Assembly: GCA_024692955.1 (NCBI GenBank)
Contig: JAILLW010000019.1
Coordinates: 27,807-91,806, forward strand
Direction: 5' to 3'
DNA from: Lachnospiraceae bacterium
GTDB taxonomy: Bacteria; Bacillota; Clostridia; Lachnospirales; Lachnospiraceae
DNA length: 64,000 nucleotides
Part shown: piece by piece, positions 25,831-35,362 of the stretch
Layout: each line of letters opens with the position of its first letter
Numbering within the stretch: position 1 is the stretch's first letter
Translations under genes and position numbers: made by a program
Notes under the pieces: model-generated
What the model was told of the DNA's origin: nothing
Database searches by the model: none
Seen by the model: the letters and a program-made list of their open reading frames with translations, nothing else

Positions 25831-26628
25831 TTGGAACTGATCTTCGATACGCATGCGCATTATGACGATCCGGCCTTTGACCGGGACAGGGACGAGCTGC
25901 TCCGGGGGCTTAAGGAACGGGGGATCGGATCTGTGGTCGATGTCGGCGCGGAATTCGACACTCTGCCGGTGATCCTTTCCCTTACGGAACAGTATCCTTT
26001 TGTTTATGGCGCCCTCGGGGTTCATCCTTCGGAAGTATCCGGAATGAATGAGAAAAAGCTTGAATGGATCCAGAAGACCTGTGAGGAGAACAGGGCGGAC
26101 AAAGGAGGAAAGATCGTGGCCGTGGGCGAGATCGGCCTCGATTATCATTATCCGGATACGGATAAAAAGCTGCAGAAGATCTGGTTTGAAGCCGAGATCG
26201 AGACGGCGAGGAGTCTTTCCATGCCGATGATCATCCACTCCCGGGATGCCGCGGCGGATACCATGGATATTATGAGAAGCCTTCATACGGAAGAGATCGG
26301 CGGGATCGTGCATTGCTATTCCTATGCCGTCGAGCAGGCAAAGACCTACCTTTCCATGGGCTTCTGCTTCGGGATCGGGGGAGTGCTCACCTATAAGAAC
26401 GCGAAGAAGCTTTCGGAGGTGGTAACCTTTCTCCCCATGGAAGCCATCGTACTTGAGACGGATGCTCCCTACCTTTCACCGGAGCCGTGGCGGGGAAAGC
26501 GTAATGATTCCGGAAACCTGCCGGAAGTTGTTAAAAAGATCTCTGAGATCAAAGGGATCCCGGAAGAGGAAGTGATCCGGATCACGCGTAAAAACGCATA
26601 CCGGGTATACCGGATCCCGGAGGAATAG
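25831..26628 (+). CDS. tatD: TatD-family metal-dependent DNase
   Basis: 265 residues from TTG 25831 (CGGGAG 10 bases upstream), since the conserved N-terminus FDTHAHYDD follows at once. Further metal ligands are Glu in AVGEIGLDYHY near 94, His in MPMIIHSRDA near 135, His in GIVHCYSYA near 160 and Asp in VLETDAPYLSPEPWRGKRN near 212. It is a cytoplasmic 3'-5' exonuclease or AP endonuclease involved in DNA repair. It is followed after 3 bases by rsmA; the rnmV (RNase M5) gene often found between tatD and rsmA is missing. Confidence 0.95.
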   Translation: MELIFDTHAHYDDPAFDRDRDELLRGLKERGIGSVVDVGAEFDTLPVILSLTEQYPFVYGALGVHPSEVSGMNEKKLEWIQKTCEENRADKGGKIVAVGEIGLDYHYPDTDKKLQKIWFEAEIETARSLSMPMIIHSRDAAADTMDIMRSLHTEEIGGIVHCYSYAVEQAKTYLSMGFCFGIGGVLTYKNAKKLSEVVTFLPMEAIVLETDAPYLSPEPWRGKRNDSGNLPEVVKKISEIKGIPEEEVIRITRKNAYRVYRIPEE

Positions 26629-26631
26629 GCT

Positions 26632-27519
26632 ATGGGCGGATACCGGCTTTCATCCCCGGGCGCGACCCTGGCGGTAATGGAAAAATACAATCTGACCGCC
26701 AGAAAACGGTACGGGCAGAATTTTCTCATTGATGCGAACATCCTCCGGAAGATCGCGGAGGGCTCCGGCGCCGGAAAAGAAGACACGATCCTGGAGATCG
26801 GACCCGGGATCGGGACACTGACACAGGTCCTTGCGGAAACGGCGGGATCCGTGGTCGCGGTGGAGATCGACAGGGATCTGATCCCGGTGCTTGAGGATAC
26901 GCTTTCGGATCATCCGAACGTAACGGTGATCAATGAAGACATCCTGAAGGCGGATCTTTCGGAGCTTTCGGTCAGATACGCGGGGGGAAGGCCCTTCCGG
27001 GTAGTGGCGAATCTTCCGTACTATATTACGACACCGATCATAATGGAACTGCTCAGGAAGGAGGCACCGGTATCCTCGATCACGGTCATGATCCAGAAGG
27101 AAGTGGCCGAAAGGATGCAGGCTCAGCCCGGTACGAAGGATTACGGGGCACTTTCTCTGGCGGTACAGTATTATTCCGAAGCGAGGATCCTTACGGAGGT
27201 TTCGAAGGAGTGCTTTCTTCCGAGACCGAAGGTCGATTCCTCCGTGATCCGGCTCGACCGGTACGGGGCTTTGCGCCGGGAGGACTTTTCTCTGACGGAG
27301 GATACGGAAAATCTTATGTTCGGCCTTATCCGCGCGGCATTCAACCAGCGGAGAAAGACGCTTGCGAACGCAGTATCAAATGACGCTTCACTCCCTTTTT
27401 CGAGGGAGGAGACCGGGGAGGCGCTGACCGGAATGGGGCTTTCGGAAATGATCCGCGGGGAGAAGCTTTCGCTCGCCGAATTTGCGGCGCTTGCCATAGT
27501 GCTTTCAAAGAAACGATAA
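26632..27519 (+). CDS. rsmA: 16S rRNA dimethyladenosine transferase
   Basis: 295 residues. It dimethylates two adjacent adenines near the 3' end of 16S rRNA during 30S assembly. Signatures are RKRYGQNFLIDANILRKI near residue 24, the SAM-binding loop LEIGPGIGTLTQVLAE near 55, and the catalytic NLPYYITTPIIM near 128. The C-terminal helical domain has FNQRRKTLAN. The first 14 residues before MEKYNLT are less conserved, and a start at that Met (26677) is possible. Co-transcribed with tatD. Confidence 0.96.
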   Translation: MGGYRLSSPGATLAVMEKYNLTARKRYGQNFLIDANILRKIAEGSGAGKEDTILEIGPGIGTLTQVLAETAGSVVAVEIDRDLIPVLEDTLSDHPNVTVINEDILKADLSELSVRYAGGRPFRVVANLPYYITTPIIMELLRKEAPVSSITVMIQKEVAERMQAQPGTKDYGALSLAVQYYSEARILTEVSKECFLPRPKVDSSVIRLDRYGALRREDFSLTEDTENLMFGLIRAAFNQRRKTLANAVSNDASLPFSREETGEALTGMGLSEMIRGEKLSLAEFAALAIVLSKKR

Positions 27520-27584
27520 AGTAAAGGAATCGCGGATCTTACGCGGAACAGGGCAGGATCCGGTGAAAAGAAAGGAGAACCGGT

Positions 27585-29783
27585 ATGTCGATCAAACATA
27601 TGGAAGGAATCTCAAAGGAGATCAGACATGTATTTAAACTGGATACCCCGAATTCCACATATCTTATCGGGATCGTGGATGAGGAGGGATTTGTCTCTCA
27701 TCTCTATTACGGCGACCGGATGAAGGAGGACAACTATTCCGGACTCCTCCGGATCTTCGACTATCCGTTCCTGCCTTCCCACAATAACCGTGACAGGGCG
27801 GCGTTTCTGGATTCTTTTCCGATGGAATATCCGACCCACGGGACCGGAGACTTCCGGAAGGACTGCTTCCGCATTGAGACAGAGGGCGGAAACAGTGCGG
27901 TTTCGCTGGTATTTCGCGATTTTGAGATAAAAAAGGGGAAACCGGCCCTTGCGGGACTTCCGGCCACCTTCGGAAAGGATGAGGAGGTAAGCACCCTTAC
28001 CCTGATCTGCGAAGATATTCCCACCGGGATCGAATACCGGCTGAACTACAGTGTATTTGAGGATCTTGATGTGGTCACGAGAAACGTTGAGATCCGCAAC
28101 CGTGGATCGAAGAACATCTTTCTTACAAGGGCATATTCCGCCTGCCTTGATATGGATAATGAGGATTTTTGCGCGATCACGCTTCACGGCTCATGGGCAA
28201 GGGAAAGAAAGATCACGGAAACACCGATCGGAAGCCCGATGATTACCGTGGAGTCAAAACGGGGGGCTTCCTCTCATCAGGACAATCCCTTCATAGCGAT
28301 AAAGGACCGGAACGCGACCACGGACAGCGGCCGGGTGTACGGGATGAATTTTGTTTATTCCGGAAACTTTATGATCACGGCGAAGGAGGATCAGTTCGGG
28401 ATGCTCCGGGTGACCATGGGGATCTCCGAAGAGGATTTCCGGTGGAAGCTTGCCCCGGAGGAAAGCTTCCGGACGCCGGAGGCGGTGCTCGTCTATTCGA
28501 ACGAAGGAACGGGAAAGATGACCCGGACCTTCCACGATCTGTACAGGAAACATCTCATACGAAGCCCGTATAAGGACAGAAAACGGCCGATCCTGATCAA
28601 CAACTGGGAAGCGACCTATTTCGAATTCAATACGGAAAAGCTGATTGCCATCGCGAAGGAAGCCTCCTCCCTCGGGATCGAGATGCTGGTCATGGACGAC
28701 GGCTGGTTCGGAAAAAGAAATGATGATACGACCTCTCTCGGTGACTGGAACGTCAACGAGGAAAAGCTCCCGGGCGGTCTTAAATATCTGGTGGACGAAG
28801 TAAACAAACTGGGGATGAAATTCGGTATCTGGTTTGAGCCGGAGATGATAAGTCCCGATTCCGATCTTTACAGGGCGCATCCGGACTGGGCCATCGCGAT
28901 ACCCGGACGGGATGCGACGCGCTCAAGGAACCAGTTTGTTCTTGATCTTTCCAGGCAGGATGTGCTGGATCATACCTATGAGAGCATAGCCTCGATCTTA
29001 AGAAGTGCAAACATTGAATATGTGAAATGGGACATGAACCGCCAGCTTACGGATCTCGGATCCGCGTACCTTCCCGCTGACAGGATGGGAGAACTTATGC
29101 ACCGTTATGTGCTCGGTGTCTATTCACTGCAGGAAAGACTCCTTCGGGAGTTTCCTGACCTGCTTCTTGAAAACTGCTCCGGGGGCGGCGCACGCTTTGA
29201 TCCCGGAATGCTCTATTACAGCCCCCAGATCTGGTGCTCGGATGATACGGATGCCATCGAACGGCTCTCCATTCAGGAGGGGACGGCGCTTGTCTACCCG
29301 CTGTCGACAATGGGTGCTCATGTATCCGACTGCCCGAACCATATGACAGGACGGATCACGCCGTTTGAGACCCGGGGACATGTGGCCCTCGCGGGAACCT
29401 TCGGCTACGAACTTGACGTGACGAGGATCCCCGAAGCGGACCGGAAGATGATCCCTTCACAGGTCGGGACCTACCATAAGTATAACGACCTTGTCCGGGA
29501 GGGTGATTACTACAGGATCGCTTCCTTCCGCGAGAACGGATCCCATGACTGCTGGGGCGTGGTTGCCAAAGACCGTTCGGAGGCGCTCTTTACTTATGTG
29601 AAGGTGAAAGCGGGAGCCAATGAAAGAAGACGGAGGATCCGTTTCGCGGGGCTTGATCCGGACAGGATCTACCGGATCGAAGGGGAGGAAGGAGAGTATT
29701 CCGGAGATCTTCTGATGAAGGCAGGGTATCTCGTTCCGAACATGAACGGGGACTTCCGAAGCAGACTGATCCACCTGAGCTAG
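27585..29783 (+). CDS. GH36 alpha-galactosidase
   Basis: 732 residues, the full length of GH36 group I enzymes. ATG 27585 follows AAAGGAGAA. An N-terminal beta-sandwich (to about 330) precedes the TIM barrel with MVMDDGWFGKRNDDTTSLGDW; the nucleophile is Asp483 in VKWDMNRQ and the acid/base Asp553 in WCSDDTDAIERL; a C-terminal beta domain follows. These positions agree with characterised GH36 enzymes. No signal peptide, so it acts on imported raffinose-family or galactomannan oligosaccharides. Followed by manA, a pairing that suits galactomannan use. Confidence 0.96.
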   Translation: MSIKHMEGISKEIRHVFKLDTPNSTYLIGIVDEEGFVSHLYYGDRMKEDNYSGLLRIFDYPFLPSHNNRDRAAFLDSFPMEYPTHGTGDFRKDCFRIETEGGNSAVSLVFRDFEIKKGKPALAGLPATFGKDEEVSTLTLICEDIPTGIEYRLNYSVFEDLDVVTRNVEIRNRGSKNIFLTRAYSACLDMDNEDFCAITLHGSWARERKITETPIGSPMITVESKRGASSHQDNPFIAIKDRNATTDSGRVYGMNFVYSGNFMITAKEDQFGMLRVTMGISEEDFRWKLAPEESFRTPEAVLVYSNEGTGKMTRTFHDLYRKHLIRSPYKDRKRPILINNWEATYFEFNTEKLIAIAKEASSLGIEMLVMDDGWFGKRNDDTTSLGDWNVNEEKLPGGLKYLVDEVNKLGMKFGIWFEPEMISPDSDLYRAHPDWAIAIPGRDATRSRNQFVLDLSRQDVLDHTYESIASILRSANIEYVKWDMNRQLTDLGSAYLPADRMGELMHRYVLGVYSLQERLLREFPDLLLENCSGGGARFDPGMLYYSPQIWCSDDTDAIERLSIQEGTALVYPLSTMGAHVSDCPNHMTGRITPFETRGHVALAGTFGYELDVTRIPEADRKMIPSQVGTYHKYNDLVREGDYYRIASFRENGSHDCWGVVAKDRSEALFTYVKVKAGANERRRRIRFAGLDPDRIYRIEGEEGEYSGDLLMKAGYLVPNMNGDFRSRLIHLS

Positions 29784-29815
29784 AGGCGGCACCGGCGGGC
29801 GAACCCGGAATATGG

Positions 29816-29887
29816 ACCGCTGACCCCGTCCCCGGAGACCATTTTGGGAAAACGAACCGCTGACCCCGTTCCCGGGGGCCATTATGG
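29816..29887 (+). repeat. two 32-bp direct repeats between GH36 and manA genes
   Basis: Copies at 29816-29847 and 29856-29887, period 40, agree at 28 of 32 positions and begin ACCGCTGACCCCGT. The second copy runs into the manA ribosome site (GGAG 29885-29888). They resemble the short GACCCCGTCCCC-type intergenic repeats of some Clostridia; no transposase lies nearby. Confidence 0.75.
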
Positions 29888-29897
29888 AGTACACGGA

Positions 29898-30893
29898 ATG
29901 TATAAAAATGACATTGATAACAGTGATAAGATCCTGTTCTTTGAACCCAGGATCATGGAGCGGCCCTGGGGCGGAACCGGGCTGAAAGAAAAATGGGGCT
30001 ATGAAACGGGAGGAATCCGTGCCGGGGAGTGCTGGGGCATCTCCGCGCATCCCAACGGGGACCTTAAGATCAAGGAAGGCTCCTATCGTGGAGAGACCCT
30101 CTCCGGTCTCTGGAAAAAGGCACCGGAGCTGTTCGGAAACCGGAACGAGGACGGAACGCTTCGAAAAGACCGTTTTCCGCTCCTTGTAAAGATCATCGAT
30201 GCGGGAGAAGATCTCAGCATCCAGGTACATCCCGACGATGCCTACGCAAAGAAATATGAGAACGGATCCCTCGGAAAGACGGAATGCTGGTATGTGCTCG
30301 AGGCTCCGGAGGGAGCATCCGTGGTGATCGGACATAACGCTTCCGACAAAGAGGAGCTTGCGGATATGATCCGGAACGGGCGCTGGAAGGAATTCATCCG
30401 GGAAGTCCCCGTGGAAAAAGGAGACCTGATCCGGATCGATCCCGGGACGGTCCACGCGATCAAAGGCGGGATCGAGGTTCTGGAAACTCAGGAAAACTCC
30501 GACATCACTTATCGCGTCTACGATTATGACAGGGTGGTGGACGGAAAAAAGCGGGAACTGATGATCGACAGAAGCCTTGACGTGATCAGGGTGCCCGCCG
30601 AAGATATCGCTCTTTCCCTGAAGAAGGCTTCGGACTATGAAGGACGGGAGCCGGACAACGGAATGATCGAACTAATGAACTGTGACTATTTCATCCTCTG
30701 GAAGATCAGGGTGGAAGATTCGCTGACGATCCGGCAGGAATACGGGTTTATGGCCATGACCGTGATCGAGGGGAAGGGCCTTGCTGAGGGCAGGGAGATA
30801 CAAAAGGGCGATCATTTTCTGCTGCTCTGCGGGATCGGGGAAGTCCGTTTTTCCGGCAATATGATCATCATCGCGTCGGCGCCTTCCTGCTGA
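29898..30893 (+). CDS. manA: class I mannose-6-phosphate isomerase
   Basis: 331 residues from ATG 29898, preceded by GGAG at 29885-29888; a longer frame start lies inside the repeat and is less likely. It interconverts mannose 6-phosphate and fructose 6-phosphate. Zinc ligands are seen in SIQVHPDD near residue 100 (Gln and His), the Glu in GKTECWYVLEAP near 118, and His in PGTVHAIKGGIEVLE near 176; RVYDYDR supplies the active-site Arg. This is the short Firmicutes form (about 320 residues). It is likely co-transcribed with the alpha-galactosidase. Confidence 0.95.
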   Translation: MYKNDIDNSDKILFFEPRIMERPWGGTGLKEKWGYETGGIRAGECWGISAHPNGDLKIKEGSYRGETLSGLWKKAPELFGNRNEDGTLRKDRFPLLVKIIDAGEDLSIQVHPDDAYAKKYENGSLGKTECWYVLEAPEGASVVIGHNASDKEELADMIRNGRWKEFIREVPVEKGDLIRIDPGTVHAIKGGIEVLETQENSDITYRVYDYDRVVDGKKRELMIDRSLDVIRVPAEDIALSLKKASDYEGREPDNGMIELMNCDYFILWKIRVEDSLTIRQEYGFMAMTVIEGKGLAEGREIQKGDHFLLLCGIGEVRFSGNMIIIASAPSC

Positions 30894-30964
30894 TCCGTTT
30901 TTTGCTTTCCGGTTGCTTTTAAGGCGCAATAATGTTTTAATGGTATTGGGGTATGTAAAACTAT

Positions 30965-32917
30965 ATGGAGAGTGTAGTCTTTTATCTGTGCGCCTTTTTG
31001 ATGATGGTATGCTGCTTCCTCTTTATCAGAGGAAAAAAGATCGTCCGCAGAAGGCACAGCAACATTTTCATATTTCTGATACTGAATATGGCGATCACCG
31101 CGGTCTGCGGCATGATCAGCAACTACCTGGAAGCGATCGGCCCCGTGGAGGATTCGCTGTTTTTCGTACAGTATCTGACCCAGATCATATGGTGGGTATG
31201 CCATAATACCCTGGCCATGGGCTTCGCGCTCTATACCATGATGGCGAGCGGCGGCGGGATCCGCAAGAGCAGGACGTTCTTTATGATGTTCTATATGCCG
31301 ACGATCCTGATCGAGATCCTGGTCCTTTTAAATCCCCTGACGGAATGGCTCTTCCGGTATGATGCCGAAATGAATTACCGGCGCGGGCCGCTGGTGGCGG
31401 TAGGCTATGCCATCGCGTTCCTTTACCTGATCTTCGGCCTCTATTATATGATCCACTACCGGAAATCCTTCTCAAAATCCGGGAATCTGGCCTTATGGGT
31501 ATTCTGCAGTTTCACCGCTCTGGGAGTCCTGATCCAGTATGTACTCCCGCAGTTCAAGGTGGAAGTGTTCGCGGAAGCCTTTTCCCTCCTCGGCATTATG
31601 CTTACGATCGAAAATGATGACGATATGGTGGATTCCACGGTCCGAGCCTATAACCGCCGCGGATTTTTAAGGGATCACGCGGGATGCTTCGGCTCCGGTG
31701 CGAAATATGCTCTTGTGATCGCGGACTTTACGAATTTCGGTGTTTATGAACGGATGATGGATACGGCCTCGATCAACAAGGTCTATGTGCACATCGTCAA
31801 CTTCTTCCGGAAACTCAATGACAGGCTCTATGTCTACAGGATCGCGGAGCACCGCTTCGTTCTGATCGTGTTGTACCGGGAGGAGGCAGAGCTTGACAGG
31901 GTATGGGGAAGGATCCGGAACAAATACTCGGAGCCTCTGGACTATGACAATAACCGCCTTTATCTGAACCTGAACCTTTATGTTGCGAGGATCCCCGAGG
32001 ACTTTCACGATGAGGAAAAGATCCTTACGCTGATCGACTGCCCGCTTGACGTGGAAACACCCGGCGTTCGTGTGATCAAGGGAGAAGAACTGAAGTATGT
32101 GGACCGTTATATGAATATCGTGAACGCGCTGAAGCGGGCCATCGACGAAGACCGTTTCGAGATTTACTACCAGCCTGTCTGGAGCGCGGAAACGGATCGC
32201 ATGATATCCGCGGAAGCACTGCTTCGTCTGAACGATCCCGTGATCGGACGGATCTCGCCGGCGGAATTCATTCCCATCGCCGAAAAGAGCGGACTCATTA
32301 TACAGATCGGAAACATCGTATTCGAAAAAGTCTGCCGGTTCATAAGCGGAGAGGATTTCCCCACGCTTAATCTCTGGGATGTGGACATCAATCTCAGCCT
32401 GAACCAGCTCCTTGACGGCAACTGCATCGAGGAACTGGAGAAGATGCTGAAGAAATACAGGATCGATCCTTCCCTCATCGTTCTGGAACTGAAGATCCAG
32501 AACCTCCGTACCGGACTTCAGGGAGTGGAGGACAGGATGTGGGAAATGATGAATATGGGGATCAAATTCCTGCTTGATGACTGCAATATCGGTTTCTCGG
32601 AACTGGAATACCTGATCGGTCATCATTACCGGAGCATTAAGGCGGATATGCGGCTTTTATGGAATGCGGACCTCAGCGAGAGCGCAAAGATCATTCTCGA
32701 GGACTCCATCAGCATGATCCGGGAGCTTCATATCGATATCGGTCAGAAGGGTGTCGAGACCAGAGAACAGCTCGAGCGCGTGCTCAATGCCGGCGCCGGC
32801 TTCATTCAGGGTTTCTATTTCTCGGAGGCCCTTCCCGAAAAGGAATTCGTGGAGTATGTCAGGAATTTCCGCGGAAACTATGTAAGGGATGACATCAAAG
32901 ACGAAGAAAACGAGTAA
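30965..32917 (+). CDS. membrane GGDEF-EAL protein, both domains degenerate
   Basis: 650 residues. About seven membrane helices fill residues 1-215, then a GGDEF-like domain (about 225-360) and an EAL domain (about 395-640). The GGDEF signature is replaced by AEHRF (294-298), so no cyclase activity is expected. The EAL domain keeps EALLRL (Glu417) and the Asp pair DDCNIG (538-539), but the motif normally AEGVET is QKGVET (Lys595) and the E-[IL]-T-E metal motif reads ELKI. Two metal or catalytic Glu therefore seem lost, arguing for a c-di-GMP receptor or other regulatory role. No good Shine-Dalgarno sequence is seen. It sits 6 bases before mutS2. Confidence 0.88.
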   Translation: MESVVFYLCAFLMMVCCFLFIRGKKIVRRRHSNIFIFLILNMAITAVCGMISNYLEAIGPVEDSLFFVQYLTQIIWWVCHNTLAMGFALYTMMASGGGIRKSRTFFMMFYMPTILIEILVLLNPLTEWLFRYDAEMNYRRGPLVAVGYAIAFLYLIFGLYYMIHYRKSFSKSGNLALWVFCSFTALGVLIQYVLPQFKVEVFAEAFSLLGIMLTIENDDDMVDSTVRAYNRRGFLRDHAGCFGSGAKYALVIADFTNFGVYERMMDTASINKVYVHIVNFFRKLNDRLYVYRIAEHRFVLIVLYREEAELDRVWGRIRNKYSEPLDYDNNRLYLNLNLYVARIPEDFHDEEKILTLIDCPLDVETPGVRVIKGEELKYVDRYMNIVNALKRAIDEDRFEIYYQPVWSAETDRMISAEALLRLNDPVIGRISPAEFIPIAEKSGLIIQIGNIVFEKVCRFISGEDFPTLNLWDVDINLSLNQLLDGNCIEELEKMLKKYRIDPSLIVLELKIQNLRTGLQGVEDRMWEMMNMGIKFLLDDCNIGFSELEYLIGHHYRSIKADMRLLWNADLSESAKIILEDSISMIRELHIDIGQKGVETREQLERVLNAGAGFIQGFYFSEALPEKEFVEYVRNFRGNYVRDDIKDEENE

Positions 32918-32922
32918 TAAAG

Positions 32923-35328
32923 TTGAATAAAAGAGTTCTTCATACACTTGAATTTGATAAGATCACGAAACTGCTCTCCGAAGAGGCAACTTCTTCCTGT
33001 GGAAGGGCGCTCTGTGAAAGCCTCGAACCGGTAACGGACCGGAACGCCATAGAGGAAGCGCAGCAGGAAACATCCGACGCATTGGGAATGCTCCTTCGAG
33101 AAGGGAGCATTTCTTTCGGAGATAACCGGGAGCTTTCAAGGGAGATCGCGGCCTTAAAGATCGGTTCGCCCTTATCCGCGGCCGAGCTTCTCGGGATCGC
33201 GAAGCTTCTCAATAATGCGGACAGAGCAAGGCACTACGGAGGGGAACTTCCGGAAGAGAATTCCCTTAAGCCTCTGTTCGACGGGATCATGCCGATGACC
33301 CAGATCGCGAAAGAGATCGAACGGTGCATCCTTTCGGAAAATGAGATCGCGGATGACGCGAGTCCCGAATTGAAGTCGATCCGGCGCGCCATCATCCATA
33401 CCGGGGAGAAGATCCACAGCCAGCTGAATAAGATGGTGAACGGATCCTTAAGGACCTGCCTTCAGGATGCCGTGATCACGCAGCGGGACGGAAGATACTG
33501 TATCCCGGTAAAGGCAGAATACAAATCCGGCGTGAAGGGAATGATCCACGATCAGTCCTCCACCGGATCAACCTATTTTATCGAGCCCGAGGCCATTGTA
33601 AACCTGAACAATGAGCTGAAGGAGCTCCGGATCCGGGAGAAGGAGGAGATCGCGGCCATCCTCAGAAACCTTTCGGCTTCCCTCGGCGAACATACGGATG
33701 AGATTATTGAGAATCAGAAGATCCTTACGAAACTGGATTTTATCTTTGCAAAAGGATCACTGGCACTTTCCATGAACGCCACCCGGCCGGTCTATAATAA
33801 AAAACGGAGGATCCTCCTTCGAAAGGCCAGGCACCCTCTGATCGATAAGGAGAAGGTCGTTCCGATCGATGTGGGACTCGGCGACAGCTTTGATCTCCTT
33901 GTGATCACGGGACCGAATACCGGCGGAAAGACCGTGACTTTAAAGACCATCGGACTCCTTACCCTGATGGGACAGGCGGGGCTCCACATCCCGACCCTTG
34001 ACCGGTCGGAACTTTCCGTATTTACAAAGGTTTTCGCGGATATCGGGGATGAACAGAGCATCGAACAGAGCCTCAGTACCTTCTCATCCCATATGAAAAA
34101 TATCGTGACGGTCTTAAGATATGCGGATGAGCAGTCTTTATGCCTCTTTGACGAACTGGGGGCAGGCACGGATCCTACCGAGGGAGCGGCGCTTGCGATC
34201 TCGATCCTGGATCATCTGCACCAAAGAGGGATAAGAACGATCGCCACCACACATTACGCGGAGCTCAAGATCTACGCACTGGAAACACCCGAGGTTGAGA
34301 ACGCGAGCTGCGAATTTGATGTGGCCACCCTTTCTCCGACTTACCGGCTGCTGGTCGGGATCCCGGGAAAGAGCAACGCGTTCGCGATCTCCGAGAAACT
34401 CGGACTGTCAAAGAAGATCATCGAGAGCGCGAAGGCAAGGATCGGGACTTCGGAAAAGAGCTTTGAGGAACTGATCTCAAGTCTTGAGGCGGAACGTCAG
34501 AAAGCCGAAAAGGAACGGCTTGAACTCGAGGAATACAAGGCAAGGATCCGGGAGCATGAGGAACATCTTCATGACAAAAAGGAAAAGATCGATAACCGGA
34601 GAGACAATATCCTGAGGCAGGCGAATGCCGAAGCAAAGGAGATCCTTGAAGAAGCGAAACGGACAGCGGACGAGACGATCCGGATCTTTCAGAAGGCAGG
34701 TCCCGGAGCTTCCATGAAGGAACTTGAAAAGGAGCGGGAGAAGTTGCGGGGCGCGATCCGGGGAAGAGAAGAAAAGCTCGCGATGAAGGCGGAGACTGTC
34801 CGGAACGGGCAGCAGGTAAAGGCTGAGGAACTTAAGGCCGGCGACGCGGTAAGGATCGCTTCCATGGGGATGGACGGGACGGTGGAAACACTTCCCGATC
34901 AGAAAGGAAATCTCTATGTCCGCTGCGGAGCCTTAAGGACCAGGACCAATGTATCGAACCTTATGAGGATCGACGAAGAGACTCTGGAGAAAAAGGATAA
35001 GGAGCGGGAGAAGGAAAGGATTCATGAAGAAAACTTCAGCCGGAAGGCTTCCGCTTCGAAAGGACCTGCGGCCTCCATGATCCGCGCCGAACTTAATCTC
35101 ATCGGGAAAACCGTGGATGAGGCGGTTCCGGAGCTTGACAAGTATCTTGACAGCGCATATCTGTCCCACCTTTCCACCGTGCGGATCGTACACGGAAAGG
35201 GGACCGGGGCGCTCCGACAGGCGATTCAGAGGCATTTGAGACAGGTTAAATATGTAAAGGAATTCCGTCTCGGGGAATACGGTGAAGGGGATGCCGGAGT
35301 CACGATCGTGACATTCCGGGAGAATTAG
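32923..35328 (+). CDS. mutS2: endonuclease MutS2
   Basis: 801 residues from TTG 32923. MutS core and lever domains (1-310) lead to the ATPase with Walker A GPNTGGKTVTLKT near residue 330 and the Walker B/signature LFDELGAGTDPTEGAALA near 408. A long charged coiled coil (515-640), a KOW-like segment and a C-terminal Smr domain with IVHGKGTGALRQAI near 758 follow. The Smr LDLR motif reads LNLIG here, so nuclease activity may be altered. MutS2 acts on branched DNA and, in Bacillus, on collided ribosomes. Spacing of 6 bases suggests coupling with the EAL gene. Confidence 0.95.
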   Translation: MNKRVLHTLEFDKITKLLSEEATSSCGRALCESLEPVTDRNAIEEAQQETSDALGMLLREGSISFGDNRELSREIAALKIGSPLSAAELLGIAKLLNNADRARHYGGELPEENSLKPLFDGIMPMTQIAKEIERCILSENEIADDASPELKSIRRAIIHTGEKIHSQLNKMVNGSLRTCLQDAVITQRDGRYCIPVKAEYKSGVKGMIHDQSSTGSTYFIEPEAIVNLNNELKELRIREKEEIAAILRNLSASLGEHTDEIIENQKILTKLDFIFAKGSLALSMNATRPVYNKKRRILLRKARHPLIDKEKVVPIDVGLGDSFDLLVITGPNTGGKTVTLKTIGLLTLMGQAGLHIPTLDRSELSVFTKVFADIGDEQSIEQSLSTFSSHMKNIVTVLRYADEQSLCLFDELGAGTDPTEGAALAISILDHLHQRGIRTIATTHYAELKIYALETPEVENASCEFDVATLSPTYRLLVGIPGKSNAFAISEKLGLSKKIIESAKARIGTSEKSFEELISSLEAERQKAEKERLELEEYKARIREHEEHLHDKKEKIDNRRDNILRQANAEAKEILEEAKRTADETIRIFQKAGPGASMKELEKEREKLRGAIRGREEKLAMKAETVRNGQQVKAEELKAGDAVRIASMGMDGTVETLPDQKGNLYVRCGALRTRTNVSNLMRIDEETLEKKDKEREKERIHEENFSRKASASKGPAASMIRAELNLIGKTVDEAVPELDKYLDSAYLSHLSTVRIVHGKGTGALRQAIQRHLRQVKYVKEFRLGEYGEGDAGVTIVTFREN

Positions 35329-35362
35329 GTGTTTTGAAGGAACAGACAGAAAGGCAGAAACC

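Noticed and set aside
29816-29887. CRISPR array
   Set aside because: Only two diverged 32-bp copies with an 8-base gap, no spacers of normal length and no cas genes.
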